From: Bacteroidales bacterium
GTDB lineage: Bacteria; Bacteroidota; Bacteroidia; Bacteroidales; UBA932
Assembly (NCBI GenBank): GCA_024402095.1
Contig: JAKSJU010000008.1
Location: forward strand, 1-41,929
Direction: 5' to 3'
Length of the DNA: 41,929 bases
Positions 33,588 to 41,736 of the stretch are shown piece by piece. Position numbers and translations under genes: made by a program. Position 1 is the first letter of the stretch. The number at the start of each line of letters is the position of its first letter. The notes below the pieces were generated by a model. It worked only from the letters and a program-made list of their open reading frames with translations. It was not told where the DNA came from and searched no databases.

Positions 33588-34354
33588 ATTATCTCAGTTC
33601 CTGAATCAGTTCCAAGGTTCTCGGCGTTTGTTATCACTACCTTGTTTACTCCTGCGTCAATGGCGGCAAAGGCATTGTCCAGTTTCGGAATCATTCCTCC
33701 GCTTACTATTTCCTTCTCCAGCAGTTCCTTATAGTATTCTTTCCTTATCTCGGGGATGACGCTGCTGTCATCGTCAGGATCGGAAAGGACTCCGTTTTTT
33801 TCGAAACAGTAGGTGAGCGTGACGTCATATTTGGACGCAAGCGACGCTGCCAGGCATGAAGCGATTGTATCTGCGTTGGTGTTTAGAAGCTGTCCCATCC
33901 CGTCATGGGTAATCGGGCAGAGAACAGGTACGGCACCGGCATCGATCAGCACCTGCAACTCCTTGGTGTTGACAGATTTTACATCTCCGACAAAACCGTA
34001 ATCTATTTTGGCTGCGGGACGTTTTACACATCTTATAATGTTGAGGTCGGCTCCGCAAAGGCCGATGGCATTTATGCCTTTCGCCTGAAGTTCGGCAACA
34101 ATGTTCTTGCTTACAAGCCCGGCATATACCATGGTGACAACTTTCAACATGGGCTCGTCAGTGATTCTGCGGCCGTCAATCATATGGCTTTCTATTCCAA
34201 GCTCCGCAGCGATTCTGGTGGCAGTCCTCCCGCCGCCCGTAACCAGCATCTTATTTCCATCGATCGAGCAGAATGCTGACAGCAGGCTGTTCAGGCTGCT
34301 GTCATCTTCAACTACGCTTCCTCCAACCTTTACAATATTGAGTCCTGCTTTCAT
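33584..34354 (-). CDS. argB: N-acylglutamate kinase (acetyl- or succinylglutamate)
   Basis: Phosphorylates N-acylglutamate on the gamma carboxyl. The amino-acid-kinase fold is visible: LNIVKVGGSVVEDDSSLNSL, MLVTGGGRTATRIAAELGI, DGRRITDEPMLKVVTMVYAG, then IDYGFVGDVKSVNTKEL, LLNTNADTIASCLAASLA and ISGGMIPKLDNAFAA-like end (EIVSGGMIPKLDNAFAAIDA). The length is 256 residues. Its first and last codons overlap the neighbours by 4 bases each. Acyl choice cannot be read from the kinase alone. Confidence 0.93.
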   Translation of the reverse strand: MKAGLNIVKVGGSVVEDDSSLNSLLSAFCSIDGNKMLVTGGGRTATRIAAELGIESHMIDGRRITDEPMLKVVTMVYAGLVSKNIVAELQAKGINAIGLCGADLNIIRCVKRPAAKIDYGFVGDVKSVNTKELQVLIDAGAVPVLCPITHDGMGQLLNTNADTIASCLAASLASKYDVTLTYCFEKNGVLSDPDDDSSVIPEIRKEYYKELLEKEIVSGGMIPKLDNAFAAIDAGVNKVVITNAENLGTDSGTEII

Positions 34355-35316
34355 AACATCTCCTCCAACATCCTTTTCATTACTACCTGAGCAGAAACCA
34401 CTCTATTCGCTGCTTCCGGGATCACGAGGCTTTGAGGCGAATCTATCACCTCATCCGACACAATCATATTTCTACGGACAGGGAGGCAATGCATAAAGAA
34501 TGCATTGTTGGTGACTGCCATATGGGCGGCGTCGACCGTCCATCCCATGTCCTTGCTGAGTATGCTTCCGTATTTGGAAGGGTCTTTGACTCCCGGGCAG
34601 CTCCAGTTCTTTGCATATACGAAATCAGCACCTTCCAGAGCTTTCATCTGGTTATATTCAATTTGAGCATTTCCTGTGAATCTCGGGTCGAGTTCGTAGC
34701 CTTCAGGATGAGTGATGACGAAATCCACATCCGCTGCGTTCATCCATTCAGCAAATGAGTTAGGAACTGCCTGGGGAAGAGCCTTCGGATGAGGGGCCCA
34801 GGTCATTACCACTTTAGGCCTGGCGGTTTTTTTGTGTTCTTCTATGGTTATCAGGTCCGCGAATGCCTGGCAAGGGTGCACAGTCGCCGATTCAAGGCTT
34901 ATGACAGGCTTGCCGGAGTATTCGATGAACTGCCTGAGTATTGTCTCATTGTAATCGTATTCCCTGTCCTTGAGTCCGGAGAAAGACCTGACTCCGATAA
35001 TGTCGCAGTAGCTGCCGATGACAGGAATGGCTTCGCGAAGGTGCTCTGACTTGTCGGAATCCATAACCACACCGAGCTCGGTTTCAAGTTTCCAACTGTC
35101 CTGGCCTATGTTCAGTACGATGGGGCTCATTCCGAGGTTGAGCGCCGCCTTCTGTGTGCTGAGCCTTGTGCGGAGACTGCTGTTGAAGAACACTATCATT
35201 ATGGTCTTGTTGGTGCCCAGGCTTTTCCATGCGAATGGATCAGCCTTCACCTGCTTGGCTTCCTCTATGGCTTTTGCGATGTTCCCTATGTCACTGGCGT
35301 GGAAGAAAGTTTTCAT
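34351..35316 (-). CDS. argF': N-acyl-L-ornithine carbamoyltransferase (ArgF' type)
   Basis: Carbamoylates N-acyl-ornithine to N-acyl-citrulline; this Bacteroidetes/Xanthomonas-type enzyme replaces ordinary ornithine carbamoyltransferase. The carbamoyl-phosphate motif is FFNSSLRTRLSTQKAALNLG, then IGVRSFSGLKDREYDYNE, SATVHPCQAFADLITIEEH, VVMTWAPHPKALPQAVPNSF and MHCLPVRRNMIVSDEVIDSP. The length is 321 residues. Literature distinguishes acetylornithine enzymes (Glu92 in Xanthomonas) from succinylornithine enzymes (Pro90 in B. fragilis). Here residue 90 is serine in MDSDKSEHLREA, if the numbering aligns, so the acyl group is undecided. Confidence 0.92.
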   Translation of the reverse strand: MKTFFHASDIGNIAKAIEEAKQVKADPFAWKSLGTNKTIMIVFFNSSLRTRLSTQKAALNLGMSPIVLNIGQDSWKLETELGVVMDSDKSEHLREAIPVIGSYCDIIGVRSFSGLKDREYDYNETILRQFIEYSGKPVISLESATVHPCQAFADLITIEEHKKTARPKVVMTWAPHPKALPQAVPNSFAEWMNAADVDFVITHPEGYELDPRFTGNAQIEYNQMKALEGADFVYAKNWSCPGVKDPSKYGSILSKDMGWTVDAAHMAVTNNAFFMHCLPVRRNMIVSDEVIDSPQSLVIPEAANRVVSAQVVMKRMLEEML

Positions 35317-36434
35317 AAGAGTTGTTTCAATGAGTTGATGAATGTTTCTGCTTCGGACTGCTTGAGGATAAGGGGAGCAAGGAGCCTGACCATATTCTTT
35401 CCGGCGACTCCTGTGAAGATGTGCTTCTCGAAAAGAAGTCTGCTCCTTATCTCCGCAACGGGTTCGTTGAATTCAATACCTATCATAAGGCCCCGTCCCC
35501 GTACTTCCTTTATCTTGTCGCTCTGCGGTACGGCTCCTTTCAGGTATTCTCCGACTTTCCCGGCATTCTCTACCAGTTTCTCTTCCGTGATGATGTCAAG
35601 TACGGCATTCGCCGCAGCCATCGCGAGATAATTTCCTCCGAAAGTAGTTCCGAGCAGGCCCTTTGATGCTTTGAATTCAGGTGATATCAGTATTCCTCCG
35701 CAAGGGAAACCATTGGCTATGCCTTTTCCCATGGTGATGATGTCGGCTTTAATGCCGGACCACTGATGGGCGAAAAATCTGCCCGTGCGTCCGTATCCGC
35801 TCTGGACTTCATCAGCGATGAGAACTGCTCCGTATCTGTCGCACAGCACTCTCAGATTCTGCATGAATGAGTCATCAGGAACGTTGATGCCTCCGCATCC
35901 CTGGATGCCTTCAATAATAACTCCGGCAACGTCGCCTTTTTTCAGTTCGGCTTCGACTGACCCGGCATCGTTGAGATTGCAGAATGTAACTCTGTGGTTG
36001 GCGTTGAAAGGGGAGATTATCGCAGGATTGTCAGTGACTGCCACCGCTCCGGAAGTCCTTCCGTGGAAACTTTTGTGAAATGCTATGACTCTGTCCTTTC
36101 CTGTATGGAAAGATGCCAGTTTGAGCGCATTTTCATTGGATTCGGCGCCGCTGTTGTCAAGGAACAGTGAATAATCGTCATAGCCGCAGACTTTTCCCAG
36201 TTTGTGAGCAAGTTCTGTCTGGAGAGGATTGATGACACTGTTCGAATAGAATCCGATCTTGTCCAACTGAGCTTTGATTGCCGCTGTGTATTTGGGGTGT
36301 GAGTGTCCCACGGATATAACTGCGTGTCCTCCGTACAGGTCAAGGTATTCTGTGCCCTTGTCATCCCATACGGTGCATCCGCAGGCTTTTACGGGTGTTA
36401 CGTTGAAAAGAGAATATACGTCGAATAGTTCCAT
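35313..36434 (-). CDS. argD: N-acylornithine aminotransferase
   Basis: PLP enzyme that makes N-acyl-ornithine from the semialdehyde and glutamate. Visible are YLDLYGGHAVISVGHSHPKY, LFLDNSGAESNENALKLA, FHKSFHGRTSGAVAVTD, LIADEVQSGYGRTGRFFAHQ, and ITMGKGIANGFPCGG with the PLP lysine. The length is 373 residues. It overlaps argF' by 4 bases and follows argC by 1 base. Confidence 0.95.
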   Translation of the reverse strand: MELFDVYSLFNVTPVKACGCTVWDDKGTEYLDLYGGHAVISVGHSHPKYTAAIKAQLDKIGFYSNSVINPLQTELAHKLGKVCGYDDYSLFLDNSGAESNENALKLASFHTGKDRVIAFHKSFHGRTSGAVAVTDNPAIISPFNANHRVTFCNLNDAGSVEAELKKGDVAGVIIEGIQGCGGINVPDDSFMQNLRVLCDRYGAVLIADEVQSGYGRTGRFFAHQWSGIKADIITMGKGIANGFPCGGILISPEFKASKGLLGTTFGGNYLAMAAANAVLDIITEEKLVENAGKVGEYLKGAVPQSDKIKEVRGRGLMIGIEFNEPVAEIRSRLLFEKHIFTGVAGKNMVRLLAPLILKQSEAETFINSLKQLL

Positions 36435-36435
36435 T

Positions 36436-37500
36436 TTAAAATGCTGATGCCTTGAGTTTGAGACCGGTGGTTTCCGGGAGGCCGAACATTATGTTCATGT
36501 TCTGCACAGCCTGTCCGCTGGCTCCTTTGAGCAAATTGTCTATCACTGCAGTGATTACCAGTTTGTCTGAGTGCTTTTCTATGTGAAGGATGGCTTTGTT
36601 TGTGTTGACTGCGTCTTTGAGGTCAATAGGTCGGTTGCATACGAATGTAAATGCTGCGCCGTTGTAGTATTCCTTATAGAGCTTGACTGCTGCTTCTTCG
36701 CTGAGCCTGCAGCTCACTATTGCCGTTGCAAAGATGCCCCTGGCGAAATCTCCTCTCATCGGCACAAAATTCAGCTTCCATCCAGTTGCCGGTGGGGTGT
36801 CTGAGGACTCCTCGCTCCGCTCGGTCCCACCGCAAGCGGTCCCCCCTCTTACGATGCCGAGGGTGGCACGGTCCTCAGACACCCCACCGGCAACTGACGC
36901 CAATGCAAGATTTCTGTTTGTTTCCAGCAGATGCTGATGCTCAAAAACCTTATAAGTAGAAATATTGTTGTTCCTCCAACTGAAATGTGTAGTCGCTCCC
37001 GGTTTCACCCCGGCTCCGGTACTGCCGGTAATGGCAGTGACATTGATATCACCATCCAACAGACCTGCAGCCGCCAGAGGAAGAAGAGCCAACTGTATGC
37101 AGGTGGCAAAACATCCCGGATTGGCCAGCCTGTCCGTGGCGGCTATCTTATCCTTCTGCCATTCGGGAAGACCATAGACATATCCGTCGTGCTCATCCCT
37201 GAAGTCCTGTGCAAGGTCAATGACCTTCAGATTCTCAGGCTTTACGTGAACTTTCCAGAATTCCTCACTCTTCCCGTGACCAGAACACAGGAACAGAGCA
37301 TCAATGCTCCCAAGATCATATTCGGAACAGAAAACCAGATCTGTGTCTCCCAAAAGTCCCTGATGCACGTCGGAAACCGGATTGCCAGCGTTGCTCTCCG
37401 AATGGACGAACACCAGCTCCACTTCAGGATGGTTCACCAGAATCCTTATAAGTTCACCTGCCGTATAGCCGGCACCCCCTATGATCCCGACCCTGATCAT
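36436..37500 (-). CDS. argC: N-acyl-gamma-glutamyl-phosphate reductase with an in-frame palindromic insertion
   Basis: NADPH-dependent reductase of the arginine route. The nucleotide-binding start is VGIIGGAGYTAGELIRIL; the catalytic cysteine is C130 in LANPGCFATCIQLALL, and GSTGAGVKPGATTHFSWRNN and NFVPMRGDFARGIFAT follow. The protein is 354 residues, about 38 more than expected. The excess is a glycine/serine-rich stretch at about residues 203-240 (GGVSEDRATLGIVRGG, then TERSEESSDTPPATG), encoded exactly by a 114-bp palindromic element (36783-36896). The frame stays open, so the enzyme may still work if the insert is a surface loop. It overlaps argG by 4 bases. Confidence 0.93.
   Translation of the reverse strand: MIRVGIIGGAGYTAGELIRILVNHPEVELVFVHSESNAGNPVSDVHQGLLGDTDLVFCSEYDLGSIDALFLCSGHGKSEEFWKVHVKPENLKVIDLAQDFRDEHDGYVYGLPEWQKDKIAATDRLANPGCFATCIQLALLPLAAAGLLDGDINVTAITGSTGAGVKPGATTHFSWRNNNISTYKVFEHQHLLETNRNLALASVAGGVSEDRATLGIVRGGTACGGTERSEESSDTPPATGWKLNFVPMRGDFARGIFATAIVSCRLSEEAAVKLYKEYYNGAAFTFVCNRPIDLKDAVNTNKAILHIEKHSDKLVITAVIDNLLKGASGQAVQNMNIMFGLPETTGLKLKASAF
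36783..36896. repeat. 114-bp palindromic element inserted in frame within argC
   Basis: Two perfect 26-bp inverted repeats (36783-36808 and 36871-36896) surround a 62-bp centre that has its own nested complementarity (CCTCG at 36810-36814 with CGAGG at 36858-36862, and a small ACCGC/GCGGT hairpin at 36829-36840). The total of 114 bp equals 38 codons, without stops in the argC frame. It resembles protein-coding palindromic elements known from Rickettsia in logic, not in sequence. I noticed no second copy in this window and no obvious target duplication. Confidence 0.88.
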
Positions 37501-38714
37501 ATCTCTTTTTCAATCTTTGAAGCCTCATCAGGATGGCAGGCATAATATGCCCTCAAAGCTGTAGAGCTGACCTTGATGAATCCTTTGGCCTCTTCGCTGG
37601 TCCAACCCTTCTGCATCTCCCCATATTCACCGAACTTGTTCTTAACGAGGTCATTTGCAGAATCGACACCAACCGTCTCAAAACAATAAGGTCTGAGAAG
37701 CATCTCTACGGTTCCACTTACATTTCTCTGACTGCTCTCGAGCATGGCCTCAATATCCCTCATCACAGGTTCCAGATACTCGCTTTCATGCAGGAACATG
37801 CCGTACCAGCCGGAAACCTGCTCCTTCCAGTACTGCTGCCATTTGCTCAAAGTGAATTTCTCAAGGAACTTGTGCGCAGAAATAATCAGCATCGGAGCGG
37901 CAGCCTCAAAGCCGACGCGTCCCTTGATACCGATAATCGTGTCGCCCACATGCATGTCACGTCCTATCCCGTAAGGGGCGGCAATCTTCTCAATCTCCCG
38001 GATAGCCTGGACCTTATCACTGTATACTGTGCCGTTGACACTTTTTATCTCACCGTTTTCGAAACCTATCCTGATGCTCTCGGAGCCCTCTTTTGCCACC
38101 TGCTTCAAATAAGCGGATTCAGGAAGTCCCTGCTTGGAATCCAGAATCTCACCTCCGCAGATGGAAGTGCCCCACAGACCAACATTGTATGAATATTTCA
38201 ATTTCTTGAAATCAGCAGCAAAGCCGTTTTTGTTAAGATAATCCACCTCGAACTGACGTGTCAGGGCCATGTCCCTGGTCAGCGTAATAATCTCGATGCC
38301 GGGAGCCATGACCAGGAAAGTCATATCGAAGCGGACCTGGTCATTGCCGGCTCCGGTAGAGCCGTGTGCTATGGCATCCGCGCCGATCTCCTTAGCATAT
38401 CTGGCGATTGCCATTGCCTGGAATATTCTCTCAGACGATACCGAGATAGGGTACGTGCCGTTTCTTAGCACATTGCCGAAAATCATGTATCTAAGGCTCT
38501 TGTCATAATACTCTTTGGTTACGTCAAGAGTGACGTATCCCTTTGCCCCGAGCTTATAGGCATTTTCCTCATTGGTCTTCAACTGCTCGGCAGAAAATCC
38601 TCCTGTATCTGCGCACGCCGCATAAACATCGTATCCCTTTTCCTTTGAGAGATACATGACAGTAAAGGAGGTGTCAAGACCTCCGCTATATGCCACTACT
38701 ACTTTTTTTGCCAT
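37497..38714 (-). CDS. argG: Argininosuccinate synthase
   Basis: Joins citrulline and aspartate with ATP. The PP-loop VVVAYSGGLDTSFTVMYL begins the protein, followed by AHGSTGAGNDQVRFDMTF and MHVGDTIIGIKGRVGFEAAA. The length of 405 residues is normal. It overlaps the GNAT gene by 16 bases and argC by 4 bases within the operon. Confidence 0.97.
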   Translation of the reverse strand: MAKKVVVAYSGGLDTSFTVMYLSKEKGYDVYAACADTGGFSAEQLKTNEENAYKLGAKGYVTLDVTKEYYDKSLRYMIFGNVLRNGTYPISVSSERIFQAMAIARYAKEIGADAIAHGSTGAGNDQVRFDMTFLVMAPGIEIITLTRDMALTRQFEVDYLNKNGFAADFKKLKYSYNVGLWGTSICGGEILDSKQGLPESAYLKQVAKEGSESIRIGFENGEIKSVNGTVYSDKVQAIREIEKIAAPYGIGRDMHVGDTIIGIKGRVGFEAAAPMLIISAHKFLEKFTLSKWQQYWKEQVSGWYGMFLHESEYLEPVMRDIEAMLESSQRNVSGTVEMLLRPYCFETVGVDSANDLVKNKFGEYGEMQKGWTSEEAKGFIKVSSTALRAYYACHPDEASKIEKEI

Positions 38715-39301
38715 AACTGCTTAAGAATTTTTCTGTATTTGATTTTGTCTGTCAAAGTTTCGATCCTGTGCTTGTTCGGGTCATACATCATGCCCGTGCA
38801 CAGACATTTAGTATAGTTCGTACGCTGAAGTACGTCATAGTTTACACAACTCTCGCATCCTTTCCAGAATTCTTCGTCTGTGGTGAGTTCGGAGAAAGTG
38901 ACCGGGACATAGCCGAGACTGGTGTTGATTTTCATTACGGCAAGACCGGTGGTAAGACCGAAAATCTTTGCGTATGGGAATTTTACTCTTGAAAGTTGGA
39001 AAGCTTTCTTCTTGATGGCTGATGCCAGTCCCTTGCCCCTGTATTCTTTCTTGACGATAAGTCCGGAATTGGCCACAAACTGGCCGTGCCCCCAGCATTC
39101 TATGTAGCAGAAGCCGACGAATTCTTCCCCGTGCATAGCAATGATGGCTTTGCCTTCCTTTATTTTGCTTTCAACGTACTCCGGCTTCCTTTTGGCGATA
39201 CCCGTACCTCTGTCCCTTGCGGCATCCTCAATTGTCTTGAGAATTTCCGGGACATACTTCAGGTGCTTCTCGGAAGCCACCTCAATAATGAAATCTGTCA
39301 T
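38699..39301 (-). CDS. GNAT acetyltransferase-fold protein, candidate N-acylglutamate synthase
   Basis: GNAT fold with GFCYIECWGHGQFVANSGLI, then the acetyl-CoA loop VKKEYRGKGLASAIKKKAF and GLTTGLAVMKINTSLGYVP. A C-terminal tail carries four cysteines (CESC and KCLC, at about residues 140-170) that could bind a metal. The operon encodes the whole pathway from N-acylglutamate onwards but no ArgA or ArgJ, and this gene sits directly after argR. It is therefore a good candidate for the first step, acylating glutamate with acetyl- or succinyl-CoA. I recall genetic evidence for such a role of a related B. thetaiotaomicron gene, but cannot check it. The length is 200 residues. Confidence 0.8.
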   Translation of the reverse strand: MTDFIIEVASEKHLKYVPEILKTIEDAARDRGTGIAKRKPEYVESKIKEGKAIIAMHGEEFVGFCYIECWGHGQFVANSGLIVKKEYRGKGLASAIKKKAFQLSRVKFPYAKIFGLTTGLAVMKINTSLGYVPVTFSELTTDEEFWKGCESCVNYDVLQRTNYTKCLCTGMMYDPNKHRIETLTDKIKYRKILKQLWQKK

Positions 39302-39756
39302 ATTGTTTTGCTCTTTATATTCGGAATTGCACCAGAAATCGCATCCATCGCTTCAGCAAGGCTATCAGCGCTGCGCAGAATGACCAGCACGGTATCGTCA
39401 CCTGCAATGGTACCCATGATGGCATTGCACGCAACGTCCGTATCTATAGCGGATGCGACTGCCCCTGCGAACCCGGGGCCCGTTTTGATGACGACCAAAT
39501 TAGATGCTGAATCCACACTGAGTATCCCGCTGTTCCTTGCGGTGTTCAGATGCTTCTCGGAATGGATCTGATATTTGTATCCATTGGCCGTATGAACCTT
39601 GACTATCTTAAGCTCCTTGATGTCTCTGGAAAGTGTGGCCTGGGTCACATTGAACCCTTTCAGGTTCAGTTTCTCCAAAAGCTCGTCCTGGTTGGAAACA
39701 ACCTGGCTGCTTATGATGGCGGTAATGGCAGCGAGCCTGTCGTCTTTAGTCTTCAT
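39298..39756 (-). CDS. argR: Arginine repressor ArgR
   Basis: Arginine-responsive hexameric DNA-binding protein. The N-terminal winged-helix domain shows RLAAITAIISSQVVSNQDEL, then GFNVTQATLSRDIKELKIVK with the SR recognition pair. The C-terminal part holds TGPGFAGAVASAIDTD and IAGDDTVLVILRSADS, in which the aspartates bind arginine. The length of 152 residues is standard. It is first in the operon, and its own promoter carries two ARG-box-like sites, indicating self-control and arginine repression of the whole operon. Confidence 0.96.
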   Translation of the reverse strand: MKTKDDRLAAITAIISSQVVSNQDELLEKLNLKGFNVTQATLSRDIKELKIVKVHTANGYKYQIHSEKHLNTARNSGILSVDSASNLVVIKTGPGFAGAVASAIDTDVACNAIMGTIAGDDTVLVILRSADSLAEAMDAISGAIPNIKSKTI

Positions 39757-39795
39757 ATTGCATAAATATACACTACATTTGAATATTTATGCAAA
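39757..39795. promoter_or_regulatory. Tandem ARG-box-like operators
   Basis: Core TGCATAAATATACA (39759-39772) matches the consensus TGAATWWWWATTCA at 12 of 14 positions, and TGAATATTTATGCA (39780-39793) at 13 of 14. Taken as 18-bp boxes (39757-39774 and 39778-39795) they are 3 bp apart, the classical spacing for one ArgR hexamer. They overlap the promoter -7 box and the start point. Confidence 0.8.
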
Positions 39796-39822
39796 ATTAC
39801 ACAAAAATCAGACAAATGCAAA
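39792..39822 (-). promoter_or_regulatory. Promoter of the arginine operon
   Basis: Minus-strand TTTG (39822-39819), 19 bases, then TAATTTTG (39799-39792): both elements match the Bacteroidetes consensus. Transcription should start near 39788, inside the promoter-proximal ARG box, so ArgR binding would block it. Confidence 0.78.
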
Positions 39823-39829
39823 TAAAAAG

Positions 39830-41734
39830 CTACTCCAGCATTTCATTTACAAAGGTCTGAATCTGTTCCTCGGGTACGCCATAGCCCTTCAGTATGTTCC
39901 ATGCCTTTTCCTGGAAGCTGGATCCATCTTCGCTTAGAATGTAGTCCAGACCGTCATGGCACATTGTAAAGATAATGTTGCGCTCATGGAGGCCTGCTAC
40001 GCTGAAAGATGACAGCTCATAATCGATAGAACATTCCTTAGGAGATACACCTAGAGCCGCTTCCAGAAGAATACACACAAAACCGGTGCGGTCCGCTCCT
40101 ATCCTGCAGTGGATATAAGAAGCATCGCCCTTTTCGAGATGCTCCACAATTTTTGCGAATATCTTTTTGAATTGACCTCTTTTTCCCTCTTCTTTGACAG
40201 TAAACTCATCAATGCCGCCGGTATATCCGCCATTGATGAAGTCCATGCCGTCTCCGAAGTGGCTGCTGCCGGATGTGCGCAGGTCTACGTCCAGACCCAC
40301 ATTAAGATATCCCATGATATAATCCTTCTCGGCCTGGGTCGCTTCATCTACATTCGTTCCGCGGTAAATTTTCCCGTACTTCAGGCTTCTCCCGTCGACA
40401 GTCTTGATACCGCCGAGGTCCCTGAAATTATTGGCATGATCCTCACTGTATTCGTCGCTTACCTTTATCATTCTGCGCCTTCCGGTAGTGGTGAAGGTTC
40501 CTCCTGACAGCAAGGCTCCGTTCTGTGACAGCACTTTATACCAGTATCTCCGTCCCGGGATGAGATTCCACACTTTGGCGGAATTGCCTGATGCTGAGGT
40601 CTGCATCTCCATCCGGGTCATCGACGCATCATTGAACACCTGAACGGTTTTGTTCCCGTCTGCGGCAGCGCTCCAACTCAGACCTACCGGCCTCGGGGCA
40701 TCAATCCTGTTTTTGGACGATCCGCCGAAATTGTTATACCAAATAACCACGCTCCAGATATAGAAATTACTGTCGGTATAGTTATCGTCCGCAGCGTCGA
40801 GGAAATCGCTGACGTTCTTGTTCTCAAGACTGTAGGTGGCATTGCTCCACTCGTACTGGGAACTGAAGTTCAGGCTGACGGTCTTTACTGCTCCGGCGTT
40901 GAAAGAAGTTTTTTTGTCTATGGTTTTGGTGATCGGACATGACACGTCACGTCCATTCACTTCGGCCGTAATCCTTACATCCAGCTTGCTTCCGGCCGAG
41001 ATGTCGTGAGGAAGCAGTCCGGCATAAAAATGCGCTCCCGCTCCGGGAGCAATTGCCTTTCCGTTATCAACTGTAAGCACCACGGTCCTGCCCGCACCGG
41101 TTTTGGCTGTGAATGCCGGCTGGGATGCAATGAAATCTCCGCTGAACGGTCCGGCGACATCAGTGCTTGTTGTGAACTCAATGGATTTGATTATTATCGG
41201 GCTGCTGTATTTGTTGACAATATGAAAATCTGCTACCGAAAGAACATTTCTCATTGACATAGCCAGGGAGGAAGACAACTCCACTCCGGACTTCATTCCG
41301 AAAAGAGGAAAGCCTGTTCCGGCTAGGTGAGACCTGGAATCATTGCCGTTCTGATGCTGGCAAGGATTTACTGAAAAACTGAATGCCGAAGGATTGACAT
41401 TGGATGCCGAATACGGATAAAAAGCATACCAGTCATTGACACTCCGGGTACCGCTGACAGTGCCGGTAAATGTCTTTCCGCTCTGGAGACTGAAAAGTTC
41501 GGACCTGAACTCTCCGCCCTGGGTGGGACGGTGAACCAGATTTATCCGGTCTCCGCTAGTCCATAAAGTGGAAATCCCCTCGTTGGAAGTCTTTGTCCCT
41601 GCGCAATCTGCAATAAGTTCCATTCTGGTGCCGCAGTCAGCATCATAGGACATATAGGATTTGGAGCAGGACAATACGGCAGATACCCCGAAGAATACTG
41701 CAATGAGCTTATGAAGTATATATCTGTTGTTCAT
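39830..41734 (-). CDS. Lipoprotein joining a fimbrillin-like domain to a tyrosine-phosphatase domain
   Basis: The N-terminus (MNNRYILHKLIAVFFGVSAV then LSC) is a lipoprotein signal with a cysteine at residue 23. Residues about 50-290 resemble the fimbrillin/Mfa-like domain (WTSGDRINLVHRP, FTGTVSGTRSVNDWYAFYPY, then FYAGLLPHDISAG). A middle region (about 300-420) looks like a fibronectin-type sandwich (RRYWYKVLSQNGALLSGGTF). The C-terminal part is a Y_phosphatase3-like domain: NFRDLGGIKTVDGRSLKYG, GLDVDLRTSGSSHFG, and YIHCRIGADRTGFVCILLEA with C543 and R549. Its location would be the cell surface or periplasm. Such a fusion hints at a phosphatase acting on extracellular or host phosphate esters. 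It is not part of the arginine operon. The start follows the small ORF by 2 bp. Confidence 0.88.
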   Translation of the reverse strand: MNNRYILHKLIAVFFGVSAVLSCSKSYMSYDADCGTRMELIADCAGTKTSNEGISTLWTSGDRINLVHRPTQGGEFRSELFSLQSGKTFTGTVSGTRSVNDWYAFYPYSASNVNPSAFSFSVNPCQHQNGNDSRSHLAGTGFPLFGMKSGVELSSSLAMSMRNVLSVADFHIVNKYSSPIIIKSIEFTTSTDVAGPFSGDFIASQPAFTAKTGAGRTVVLTVDNGKAIAPGAGAHFYAGLLPHDISAGSKLDVRITAEVNGRDVSCPITKTIDKKTSFNAGAVKTVSLNFSSQYEWSNATYSLENKNVSDFLDAADDNYTDSNFYIWSVVIWYNNFGGSSKNRIDAPRPVGLSWSAAADGNKTVQVFNDASMTRMEMQTSASGNSAKVWNLIPGRRYWYKVLSQNGALLSGGTFTTTGRRRMIKVSDEYSEDHANNFRDLGGIKTVDGRSLKYGKIYRGTNVDEATQAEKDYIMGYLNVGLDVDLRTSGSSHFGDGMDFINGGYTGGIDEFTVKEEGKRGQFKKIFAKIVEHLEKGDASYIHCRIGADRTGFVCILLEAALGVSPKECSIDYELSSFSVAGLHERNIIFTMCHDGLDYILSEDGSSFQEKAWNILKGYGVPEEQIQTFVNEMLE

Positions 41735-41736
41735 CG

